Shown here: positions 1-7,031 of the stretch, in pieces
How positions within the stretch are numbered: position 1 is the first letter of the stretch
How the letters are laid out: each line of letters begins with the position of its first letter
From: Lachnospiraceae bacterium G11
GTDB lineage: Bacteria; Bacillota; Clostridia; Lachnospirales; Lachnospiraceae
DNA length: 64,000 nucleotides
NCBI GenBank assembly: GCA_900103495.1
Contig: FMWZ01000009.1
Location: 1 to 64,000, forward strand
Reading direction: 5' to 3'
Translations under genes and position numbers: made by a program
The notes under the pieces: model-generated
Seen by the model: the letters and a program-made list of their open reading frames with translations, nothing else
Database searches by the model: none
What the model was told of the DNA's origin: nothing

Positions 1-353
1 AGAAGGCGTCAACCAGCGCCGATGCAATAGCCAATGTATTAAAGGATCATCCGGTACATAGTATCACTTTTGACAATGGCGTGGAGTTTTCGGAATTCCA
101 TACCATAGAGCAAAAACTAAAAACAAAGGTTTACTTTGCCGAGCCTCACAAGCCTTGGCAGCGTGGAACCAATGAAAATACAAATGGTATCTTACGATTC
201 TTCTTTGAAAGAGGCTTCGATTTTAGAACAATAACCGAAGAAGAATTCCAAGGAGTAGTCGATTTAATTAACAATAGGCCAAGAAGGTGCTTGGGGTGGA
301 AAACACCAGCTGAAGTTTATTCAGAAAGTGTTGCACTTGGTTGACAAACCAAG
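1..353 (+). mobile_element. Right part of an IS30-like insertion sequence
   Basis: The transposase end is followed within 10 bases by the start of non-IS sequence. A perfect 7-bp hairpin (CTTGGTT at 336-342, AACCAAG at 347-353) overlaps the stop codon and probably belongs to the IS end. A consensus -35 hexamer TTGACA sits at 341-346 and faces the downstream lipoprotein genes, but I see no good -10 at the matching distance. The exact right boundary and target duplication cannot be set without the left end. Confidence 0.6.
3..344 (+). CDS. IS30-family transposase, C-terminal part (5' end outside window)
   Basis: This is the C-terminal part of an IS30-family DDE transposase, which cuts and joins insertion sequence ends. 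The frame is open from base 3, before the first possible GTG start at 81, so the gene begins upstream of the window. The visible part carries the second catalytic aspartate in TFDNG (about base 70-84) and the glutamate in the family hallmark RGTNENTNG (about 165-195). It ends in the usual NNRPRRCLGWKTPAEV segment and a TGA at 342-344. Nothing in this part is broken, so whether the element is complete cannot be judged. The family assignment is secure from the hallmark motif. Confidence 0.9.
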   Translation, partial: KASTSADAIANVLKDHPVHSITFDNGVEFSEFHTIEQKLKTKVYFAEPHKPWQRGTNENTNGILRFFFERGFDFRTITEEEFQGVVDLINNRPRRCLGWKTPAEVYSESVALG

Positions 354-370
354 CAGTCCCCAAATTGCAC
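352..370. repeat. Possible half unit of the window's palindromic repeat
   Basis: The sequence CAGTCCCCAAATTGCAC closely matches one arm of the 30-bp palindromic repeat at 2650-2711 and 6939-7030, read on the minus strand (CAGGCCCAAATTGCAC). Only one arm is present, directly after the IS30 end, so the other half may have been lost or replaced by the insertion sequence. It could also simply be part of the IS end. Confidence 0.35.
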
Positions 371-391
371 ATCTTCGAGAGGAGAATAAAT

Positions 392-1465
392 ATGAGGAAG
401 CGATTGATACCTGTAGTGCTGGCATTATCGTTGGCGCTGACGGCCTGTGGCAAAGAAGCTGAAGGGGCTTTGGATACCACTGAGGTAGTGGAGGCAACTA
501 CTCCTGAGCCGACTCCCGAGATTACCCCGGAACCTACTGAGGAGCCGGAACCGGAGCCTGCGAAGTTTGAGTTTAACCCCCACGTGTACTCGCCGATTTT
601 GGCCGAAAGATTCGGGCCTGAGTACTGGGAGAGCTTTTATAATCTTTGCGATGCACTTCGTGCAGGCGAGGATACCTTCGAATGTGCAAGCCAGGAGGTT
701 TACGACTGGTGTACCGAGGAAGTAATTTTGTGTGCACTTTTCCCCGCTGCCTGCTGTAAAGTATGCGGCAAAAGCGACGACGGAACCGTACCTTTTGAAA
801 ATGGTGTCGGCAGGATTTACTACAAGATGCCAAAGGATGAATTCCTTCAGAGGGAAAAGGATTTTGAGGACATGATCACTGAGATTCTTAATGATAATGT
901 CCGTACGGATTACAGTGATTTTGAGAAGACTCTGGCGATTCATGATTATTTTGCCAGAGAATATACATACGATGAGGACATCTTCGACCACGAGGATGAC
1001 GGAGCCAGTTACAGCACCTTTGTGTATAAAAACGGTGTGTGCTCCGAGCTGGCCATAGCCTATGCCTATCTTTTGATGCAGTGCGGCGTTGATGCCATTT
1101 CAGCCGGAAGTTTCGATATCTTCCATTCTTTTGACTACATAAGACTCAACGGAAAGGGCTATTTTATCGATCCCACCTGGTCTTTATGGTCGGAATACAA
1201 CACGGATCACACCCCGCTTCATTACTTTTTAATTACTGAAAAAGACAGGGAAATCGACGGCTGCACCATCGAGAATAACAAGGTGGAGCTTTTGAGATAT
1301 TTCAATGCGGTATTAAAGATTGATGATTACGTGGTTTCCGCCACGGATGATACGTATGCGGCCTTCAGAAGAACCCATTTTCTTGGCATGGACACGGAAA
1401 AGAATATTGTGAAACTGCTTGATCTTGAAACAGGTAAGACACGTGAGTTTCACTATGAAGATTAA
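392..1465 (+). CDS. Secreted transglutaminase-like lipoprotein, copy 1
   Basis: This 357-residue protein has a lipoprotein signal peptide (MRKRLIPVVLALSLALTACG, lipobox LTAC) and a Pro/Glu-rich spacer (PEPTPEITPEPTEEPEPEP). A transglutaminase/protease-like domain follows. The likely catalytic triad is Cys in NGVCSELA, His in DIFHSFDYI and Asp in YFIDPTWS. Start ATG 392 is preceded by GAGAGGAG at 377-384; the longer reading from 341 has no ribosome binding site. By inference it is anchored outside the membrane and may act on cell-surface proteins or peptidoglycan peptides; the substrate is unknown. The next gene, 15 bases downstream, is a paralogue. The IS30 end leaves only about 50 bases for a promoter. 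Confidence 0.85.
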   Translation: MRKRLIPVVLALSLALTACGKEAEGALDTTEVVEATTPEPTPEITPEPTEEPEPEPAKFEFNPHVYSPILAERFGPEYWESFYNLCDALRAGEDTFECASQEVYDWCTEEVILCALFPAACCKVCGKSDDGTVPFENGVGRIYYKMPKDEFLQREKDFEDMITEILNDNVRTDYSDFEKTLAIHDYFAREYTYDEDIFDHEDDGASYSTFVYKNGVCSELAIAYAYLLMQCGVDAISAGSFDIFHSFDYIRLNGKGYFIDPTWSLWSEYNTDHTPLHYFLITEKDREIDGCTIENNKVELLRYFNAVLKIDDYVVSATDDTYAAFRRTHFLGMDTEKNIVKLLDLETGKTREFHYED

Positions 1466-1480
1466 TGAGGAGAGAAAAAA

Positions 1481-2635
1481 ATGAAAAAAAGATATTTACC
1501 CATAGTGCTTATAGCGGCACTTACACTTACTGCTTGCGGCAAGGGAGCGGAAGGGTCTTCCGACGTGGTGGACGAGCTTACATCTGAAGAAACTGTAGCC
1601 ACCGATTTTACCGCCACCGATTCCGAGGAGCCTGTGGCATCCTTCGTAAGCGACCCGGGAAAAGAAGCCGAAACCACTGACGATGCAGCATATGCCATCG
1701 GTGAAAATGTTGTTGACGGCAAGTATGTTTTTAACGCACATGTTTTTTCCGATAATGATACAGCAGCCTGGGGCACCAACGGCAGAGACGCTCTTTTCAA
1801 TCTCTGTGATGCCTTAAGAAAGGGCGAGGATACCTTCGAATGCGCCAATGAGCAGGCATACATGAACGCCATCGGCGGAAGACTTATCAACTACTACTTT
1901 CCGGTTGCCTCGAACTGTGTCAGAGAAGTAGAGGATGGTGGTTTTTCTGATGGTGTGGGAAAAATCGAATATCTCATTCCCAAGGAAGAATTTCTCGAAA
2001 GGGAAAAAGCTTTTGAGGAGCAGATTGTAACCATTTTAAATGAAAATGTTAAGCCGGATTACAGCGATTTTGAAAAAGCCTTGGCTTTATATGTATACAT
2101 CTCACAAAATTACACATATGACTATGATAAAGCAGACCGTCTCGGTCCCGATACAGACGATGTTCTGACCTACAGCCCCCTCGCCCTCGGCAAGGGAATT
2201 TGCCAGGAGTTTTCGGGATTATACTCATATCTTCTGATGCAGTGCGGCGTCCAGGCCGATGTAGTGTGCGGAGACATGTATGATGCTACCACTCCCGGCC
2301 ACCAGTGGGATTTCGTCAGAATTAATGGCACTGATTATTATGTTGACACCACCTTTGCACTACATGACCCGGAAGTGTGTGACGATCACACACCCCTTGA
2401 GTATTTCCTTATGACTGATGACATGCGTTCATTCTATGGAAACTTTGACCCCAGCACCTATCAGATGTGCGGCCAGGGCGAAACAAGCCGCTCCTACTTT
2501 GATATTTACGCCAAAGATGACCGCTACAGTGAGCTGTGGAACGGATATTTCCTTGAGATGGACACCGAGAACAATGTCGTGAAGTATGTTGAGTACGGCT
2601 CAGAGGAAATCAAAGAATTCCACTATGAAGACTAA
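1481..2635 (+). CDS. Secreted transglutaminase-like lipoprotein, copy 2
   Basis: This 384-residue paralogue of the preceding gene has a signal peptide with lipobox LTAC (MKKRYLPIVLIAALTLTACG), a Ser/Thr/Asp-rich spacer, and a transglutaminase-like domain. The triad is Cys in GKGICQEFSG, His in TPGHQWDFV and Asp in YYVDTTFAL. Shared stretches such as LRKGEDTFECA, YSDFEKAL and YLLMQCGV, with matching C-termini (KEFHYED versus REFHYED), show a tandem duplication. The RBS GAGGAGAG lies just before the ATG. It is probably co-transcribed with copy 1. The N-terminal spacers differ most, as expected for flexible surface linkers. Confidence 0.85.
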   Translation: MKKRYLPIVLIAALTLTACGKGAEGSSDVVDELTSEETVATDFTATDSEEPVASFVSDPGKEAETTDDAAYAIGENVVDGKYVFNAHVFSDNDTAAWGTNGRDALFNLCDALRKGEDTFECANEQAYMNAIGGRLINYYFPVASNCVREVEDGGFSDGVGKIEYLIPKEEFLEREKAFEEQIVTILNENVKPDYSDFEKALALYVYISQNYTYDYDKADRLGPDTDDVLTYSPLALGKGICQEFSGLYSYLLMQCGVQADVVCGDMYDATTPGHQWDFVRINGTDYYVDTTFALHDPEVCDDHTPLEYFLMTDDMRSFYGNFDPSTYQMCGQGETSRSYFDIYAKDDRYSELWNGYFLEMDTENNVVKYVEYGSEEIKEFHYED

Positions 2636-2649
2636 ATTTTGAGCCTGAT

Positions 2650-2711
2650 GTGCAGGTTGGGGCCTGTCCCCATTCTGCACCGTGCAATTTGGGCCTGTCC
2701 CCATTCTGCAC
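2650..2711. repeat. Two tandem REP-like palindromic units
   Basis: Two units of 31 and 30 bases (2650-2680, 2682-2711) are separated by one base. Each starts GTGCA, ends TGCAC and has a GGGCCTGTCCCC core, so each can fold into a hairpin with an internal loop. The second unit directly abuts the TAG stop of the permease gene at 2712. Three more copies in the same orientation lie at 6939-7030. Confidence 0.9.
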
Positions 2712-4697
2712 CTACTCCATCCTGATATCCTCAATAATGTTCTGCTTCCCAAGCTTGCCGATTTCAACCCGGGTAATGAGCACCACAACCAAAGCAACGA
2801 CCACAATTCCCACGGCGAGGTAAGCCACAGGCAGTTCATATCGGACTGCGAAGACCCTCCTGATAAAAAGGTTGATCATCCAGGGAATCAGGATTCCCAA
2901 AACCGTTCCCTTTCCCACAGCCTTAAAAATGCAGCAAAGGCTCTCACCGTAAAGCATCTTCTCCAGGGCACCCCTGGTCATTCCGACGCTCTTAAGCACC
3001 GCAAACTCTCGCCTCCTGACTCTGATATTGGAGCTAAGAGTGCTGATAACGCTGGCAAATCCCATAAGAAGAATGAGCATAATAAGCCCCGTCAGAATGA
3101 TCTCCCCAAGGATAATTGCGATATTCATAACCTTAATCATCTGGTTGGCGCGGCTGATCTGCACGTTGTACCCCAGGTCATAATATGTATCCTCTGTCAA
3201 AAGCGGATACTTCTCATCTAACACACTTCTGGCAAAAACCGTAAATTTCTCATCATCTGCAGGGTCACAAAACCATGTAACATATCTGGCATCGCCCTCA
3301 GGCACAATAACCCTCACCGGATCCCCGGCCAAGCTTTTGAAGGCATTTTCGGGAAGATCTTTTGCATAGAGCATCCCGTCAATCTTTAAATCCACCCTGT
3401 TATCCGCCGCATCAATCAAAGTAATTTCTTTGACACCCTCTATAAAAGGCACAACCTCTTTCATTCGGCCATCGTCATTATAAGAGTAAGCATTCACCAG
3501 AATATTGCTTCCCAAAGGAACACCGGCTCTCTCACACAACTTAGCATAGAAATCCTTGTCCACGGTGGTTACGGTGGTCTCCAGTTCACCGAATTCATCC
3601 ACTATCCCGGAAATCTCCCTTAGTTCATCCGTCACAAGACCTTCATCATAAACCGTATTGTAGGTACATCGGTTTTCACCTACAGCCTGAATTGGGATTC
3701 CGTATTCCATTAACTTATCCGTAAGTTCACTTACAGTCTCATAGGAAAAAGGAACAAGAATCTCAATTTCCTCCTTTCCCGTCTCAGGATTCACCCCTTC
3801 ATCCATGGCGGAAGTCAAACTGACAAGCATGTCATTTCCCATGGAATCCCCCATCCAGGCCATGATTCCTGCTGCCTGCTTTGACAAACTTCCAAGAAGG
3901 AGAATAAGTGTTATTGATAGAGCCAAAGCCCTGATGGTTGATTTATAGGCAGAAGCTTTTCTCTTTATGTTTATATATCCGAGGCCGCCCTCATAGCCCA
4001 AAAATCTCTCTGCAAGCCTGTTGCCTCTGATTCTTTTTATAACGGGCTTAACCCCTTCAATACCTCTGATGCAATGGATTGCCTTGATTTTGCAGGCTCT
4101 TCCAGCAGGCTTTCCCGCAGAAACAAGAACCACAACAAGAGCAAATATCGCCGCAAACACATAGGTCCATACAGAAACCACAAAGGGAAGGGACACCTCC
4201 ATGGGCCTCATAACTATGCTTCTTGAAAGCTCCACAAAGCTGTCTATGTATCTTCCCGCAATGCTTACTCCAACAAATCCAAGAAGAGTTCCTGTAATCA
4301 AGCCCAAGGGAATCCCCACAAGTCCGATCCAAAGTCCCTCAAACAGGACGGTCTCTCTGATTTGCGCCCTTGTGGCTCCCACGCACTTTAAGGTTCCAAA
4401 CTCCCCGATTCTCTTGCCTGCGCTGCTTTCATAAATATTGGAGATAACCGTCACCGACATGAAAGCAATCAAAAGTCCCAGAATTAAAGCCGGAATAAAG
4501 AGAATCGTCTTATAAGCACCGCCGTATTCCCCATAGTCCTCTCCAAGGAAGTTTACAAGCATTGCGTTTCCGCTGGTCACAAAACACATTACCCCGGTCA
4601 TTAATGCAGTGGAGAGGGCTGTTGCAAATATGGCTCCCAGGGATCTTCGAGAGTTGATTTTTACCTGAGATAAAGCAAGTTCAGCCGTCAGTTTCAT
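2712..4697 (-). CDS. ABC transporter permease, FtsX/BceB-like
   Basis: This 661-residue membrane protein has the FtsX architecture. A first membrane helix (about 20-40) is followed by FtsX core helices (about 64-195), a further helix near 260, a large extracellular domain (about 275-515), and a second FtsX core (about 525-650, including GFASVISTLSSNIRVRRREF). Motifs such as RIGEFGTLKCVGATRAQI and EFAVLKSVGMTRGAL are typical coupling segments. The start overlaps the ATPase gene end by 4 bases (ATGA). Next to a two-component system, a permease of this build usually belongs to a peptide-antibiotic sensing or resistance module (Bce type). That role is inferred from context. Confidence 0.88.
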   Translation of the reverse strand: MKLTAELALSQVKINSRRSLGAIFATALSTALMTGVMCFVTSGNAMLVNFLGEDYGEYGGAYKTILFIPALILGLLIAFMSVTVISNIYESSAGKRIGEFGTLKCVGATRAQIRETVLFEGLWIGLVGIPLGLITGTLLGFVGVSIAGRYIDSFVELSRSIVMRPMEVSLPFVVSVWTYVFAAIFALVVVLVSAGKPAGRACKIKAIHCIRGIEGVKPVIKRIRGNRLAERFLGYEGGLGYINIKRKASAYKSTIRALALSITLILLLGSLSKQAAGIMAWMGDSMGNDMLVSLTSAMDEGVNPETGKEEIEILVPFSYETVSELTDKLMEYGIPIQAVGENRCTYNTVYDEGLVTDELREISGIVDEFGELETTVTTVDKDFYAKLCERAGVPLGSNILVNAYSYNDDGRMKEVVPFIEGVKEITLIDAADNRVDLKIDGMLYAKDLPENAFKSLAGDPVRVIVPEGDARYVTWFCDPADDEKFTVFARSVLDEKYPLLTEDTYYDLGYNVQISRANQMIKVMNIAIILGEIILTGLIMLILLMGFASVISTLSSNIRVRRREFAVLKSVGMTRGALEKMLYGESLCCIFKAVGKGTVLGILIPWMINLFIRRVFAVRYELPVAYLAVGIVVVALVVVLITRVEIGKLGKQNIIEDIRME

Positions 4698-5377
4698 GCC
4701 TTCATCACCTCATCTCCGATAATCTTTCCATCCCCGATGGTGATGATTCTGTCGGCCCTTAAGGCAATTTTGTCATCATGAGTTATGAGAAGGATGGTCT
4801 GATTAAACTGTTCATTTGTGTATTTTAAAAGGTCAATAATCTCCGCTGATGTCTTACTGTCAAGGTTACCGGTGGGCTCATCCGCCAGTATAAAGGCGGG
4901 GTCGTTAACAAGGGCCCTTCCTATGGAAACCCTCTGCTGCTGGCCTCCGGACATCTGACTCGGAAGGTGATTGGCCCTCTCGGTTAAGCCAAGAACCTTT
5001 AAAAGCCCCTCGACCTTTGACCCGTTCTCCTTCCTGCCATCAAGCCTCCAGGGCAGGATAATGTTCTCTCTGGCCGTCAGGGTGGGCACAAGGTTATAGA
5101 ACTGATAAATCATTCCGAGGTTTCTTCTTCTGAAAATCGCCAGCTCATCCTCGGAGAGGCCCCCGATGTTTTTGCCCTCTATAATCACTTCCCCGGAAGT
5201 GGGGTTATCAATTCCCCCGATCATGTTCATAAGTGTGGACTTTCCGGAGCCTGATGCCCCAACAATTGCCACAAATTCCCCTCTTTCAACGCAAAAAGAA
5301 ACATGGTCAAGGGCCACAACCTTGGAATCGCCCTGTCCATATTCCTTTGTCAAATCTTTCACTTCAAGTACTGCCAT
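4694..5377 (-). CDS. ABC transporter ATP-binding protein, MacB/BceA type
   Basis: This 227-residue ATPase powers the FtsX-type permease encoded downstream. It shows Walker [10 protein letters not shown], a Q-loop region, signature [15 protein letters not shown], Walker [13 protein letters not shown] and the H-loop ITHD. These are hallmarks of the LolD/MacB/BceA group. I chose ATG 5377 (MAVLEVKDL) over the upstream GTG 5392 because GTGAGG then serves as a ribosome binding site about 8 bases away. An AAGTGAC repeat cluster just upstream suggests its own regulated promoter in addition to read-through from the kinase gene. Confidence 0.92.
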   Translation of the reverse strand: MAVLEVKDLTKEYGQGDSKVVALDHVSFCVERGEFVAIVGASGSGKSTLMNMIGGIDNPTSGEVIIEGKNIGGLSEDELAIFRRRNLGMIYQFYNLVPTLTARENIILPWRLDGRKENGSKVEGLLKVLGLTERANHLPSQMSGGQQQRVSIGRALVNDPAFILADEPTGNLDSKTSAEIIDLLKYTNEQFNQTILLITHDDKIALRADRIITIGDGKIIGDEVMKA

Positions 5378-5409
5378 TTCGCATTTCCTCACTTTCTGAC
5401 TCCCATCTT

Positions 5410-5470
5410 AAGTGACGAAAATGACTTTAAAGTGACTGTATGAAATTTTAAAGTGACAATTCGGTCACTT
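5410..5470 (-). promoter_or_regulatory. AAGTGAC box cluster, probable response-regulator operator
   Basis: On the plus strand the heptamer AAGTGAC occurs at 5410-5416, 5430-5436 and 5451-5457, with a variant AAATGAC at 5419-5425 and an inverted copy GTCACTT at 5464-5470. Starts are spaced 9, 11 and 21 bases, close to whole helical turns. This is the layout of direct-repeat sites bound by OmpR/PhoB-type regulators. The cluster fills the gap between the kinase and ATPase genes, so binding of the neighbouring regulator to control the transporter is a reasonable inference. Confidence 0.7.
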
Positions 5471-6280
5471 AAACATCTTTATGGTAAAAACAGCCCCTCT
5501 CCCATTACCGCCAAAGTCCACGTCAATGTCGCCTCCCTGGCCTTTTACAATGGATAGGGCAAGGGGCATTCCGATTCCGAAACCATTCTCGTTGGTGGAA
5601 TACTCGAATCTTTTAAAAAGGGCTGCATAGCTTTGCCTTGTTAAGCCGCTTCCCTTATCTTCAATTGAAATCCATTTATATAGCGGGTTGTCGCCGCTAT
5701 CCACGGTTATGACGCTGCCCTTGGGAGAATGCTCGATGGCGTTTTTTATGATGTTTGTAAGGGCCTCCTCCAACCATCTTTTATCGCAGGTTATCTCGCA
5801 GTCGTTCTTTAACTCCAGGGTCTGATCGTTTATATCAAGAAGAACTTCCAAAGACGGCATTATATCACCAATCATCTGAGAAACTTTCACGTCTTTTTTT
5901 AAAAATTCAACCGAGTTGGCGTCAATCTTAGCCATCTTAAGAAGAGCACTCACAAGCCATTCCATCTTGTTTAAGGAGAATTTGATGTTTTTTACAAACT
6001 CAGCCTGCTTCTCGGGAGTGGCATTCTCAAGAAGGTCTGTCATTATCATCATTGAGGTAATTGGGGTTTTTAGCTGATGAGAAATATCAGCCATGTAGTC
6101 GGAAAGAATGTCTCTTTGATTCTCCAGGCTTTTAAGCTGCTCCTCCTTGCCGGTTACAAGGGCGTAGGCATCGTTTTTGAGGATGCTGAAGGCACCCTCC
6201 TTGTTGTCGCGGATATCCGTATCTGTTTCACCTCTAAGGTATTTGGAAAGCTCTTCGACTTCCTTTCGACTAATCCACAC
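5465..6280 (-). CDS. Sensor histidine kinase lacking membrane segments
   Basis: This 271-residue kinase partners the response regulator encoded just upstream. A short N-terminal region (about 1-60) leads into the dimerization domain with phospho-acceptor His in MADISHQLKTPITSMM. The catalytic ATPase domain follows, with N-box NIIKNAIEHSP, G1 EDKGSGL and G2 GFGIGMPLALSIVKG. No transmembrane helix is present, although relatives beside FtsX-type transporters normally have two. The start is GTG 6280, overlapping the regulator's end by 11 bases, and the upstream DNA codes for the regulator, so no lost N-terminus is visible. It may sense through the transporter or a cytoplasmic signal. The stop codon lies inside the AAGTGAC cluster. 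Confidence 0.9.
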   Translation of the reverse strand: MWISRKEVEELSKYLRGETDTDIRDNKEGAFSILKNDAYALVTGKEEQLKSLENQRDILSDYMADISHQLKTPITSMMIMTDLLENATPEKQAEFVKNIKFSLNKMEWLVSALLKMAKIDANSVEFLKKDVKVSQMIGDIMPSLEVLLDINDQTLELKNDCEITCDKRWLEEALTNIIKNAIEHSPKGSVITVDSGDNPLYKWISIEDKGSGLTRQSYAALFKRFEYSTNENGFGIGMPLALSIVKGQGGDIDVDFGGNGRGAVFTIKMFK

Positions 6281-6926
6281 GATAACCCATCCCCCTTACC
6301 GTTTCGATGTTGATGGCATCTCCAAGCTTCTCTCTGAGACGCTTGATGTAAACCGTCAGGGTGTTATCCTCCACGAAGTTTTCATCCATGTCCCAGATTT
6401 TGTCAAGAATCTGATTTCTGGTCAGAAGAATGCCCTTATTTGAGGCAAAGATAAGAAGAAGTCTGTACTCAAGGGCCGTCAGTTCCACAAGATTACCCTT
6501 GGCATAAACCTTGCCGGCTTCAGTGTCTACCTCCACCTTACCCAGGGTGATTCTCTTTGAAGTCTCGCCCTTATTCTTCTCAAGGCTTCTCTTAACTCTT
6601 GCAAGAAGCTCCCTCACTCTGAAGGGCTTAACCACATAGTCGTCCGCTCCCTCGTCAAATGCCTTCACAATCTTTGATTCATCATCCACAACCGTAAGGA
6701 AAATAACGGGAGTCCCCTTATCCTTAAGGCTCCCGCTTATATCAAAGCCCGTTCCGTCGGGAAGCTGCATATCAAGGATTGCAAGGGAAAAAGCCCCGCC
6801 GGCGATCTCATCCTTTGCAGAATGGATGTCCGTGGCGTGGCTTACCTCATATCCCTCCGTCTCAAGGGCATATTTAAGTCCCGATGCAATCATCACATCG
6901 TCTTCCACCAGTAATATTTTTTCCAT
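6270..6926 (-). CDS. OmpR-family response regulator
   Basis: This 218-residue DNA-binding regulator has a receiver domain with acidic pocket LLVEDD, phospho-Asp in AILDMQLPDGTG, Thr in FLTVVDD and Lys in VVKPFRV. A winged-helix output domain follows (LTALEYRLLLIFASNKG to VRGMGYRVD). ATG 6926 is preceded by CGGAG with normal spacing; a longer reading from 6992 would translate the repeat array and is rejected. It is followed by the kinase gene with overlap, then the ABC transporter. The direct-repeat cluster at 5410-5470 is its most likely target. The only DNA between this gene and the upstream exporter gene is the repeat array, so its own promoter is not obvious. Confidence 0.93.
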   Translation of the reverse strand: MEKILLVEDDVMIASGLKYALETEGYEVSHATDIHSAKDEIAGGAFSLAILDMQLPDGTGFDISGSLKDKGTPVIFLTVVDDESKIVKAFDEGADDYVVKPFRVRELLARVKRSLEKNKGETSKRITLGKVEVDTEAGKVYAKGNLVELTALEYRLLLIFASNKGILLTRNQILDKIWDMDENFVEDNTLTVYIKRLREKLGDAINIETVRGMGYRVD

Positions 6927-6938
6927 ATATCTCCGATG

Positions 6939-7030
6939 GTGCAATTTGGGCCTGTCCCCATTCTGCACCGTGCAATTTGGGCCTGTCCCCATTCTGCACG
7001 GTGCAATTTGGGCCTGTCCCCAACCTGCAC
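6939..7030. repeat. Three tandem REP-like palindromic units, period 31
   Basis: Units at 6939-6968, 6970-6999 and 7001-7030 are each 30 bases and separated by one base. The first two are identical; the third differs in two bases (CAACC for CATTC near its end). They share GTGCA/TGCAC termini and the GGGCCTGTCCCC core with the copies at 2650-2711, in the same orientation. The array ends one base from the stop codon of the exporter gene (7032) and 12 bases from the regulator's ATG. Confidence 0.92.
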
Positions 7031-7031
7031 A

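Noticed and set aside
1-344. Disrupted (pseudogene) transposase
   Set aside because: The visible part is intact with both catalytic motifs; the missing part lies outside the window rather than being lost.
2600-2839. 79-codon minus-strand frame reading through the repeat units
   Set aside because: It overlaps the permease end in another frame and consists largely of translated repeat.
6927-6992. N-terminal extension of the response regulator
   Set aside because: It would translate the repeat array; the ATG at 6926 matches the normal start of receiver domains and has an RBS.
6939-7030. CRISPR-like array of three 30-base repeats
   Set aside because: Units are separated by a single base rather than unique spacers, each unit is itself palindromic, and no cas genes are present.
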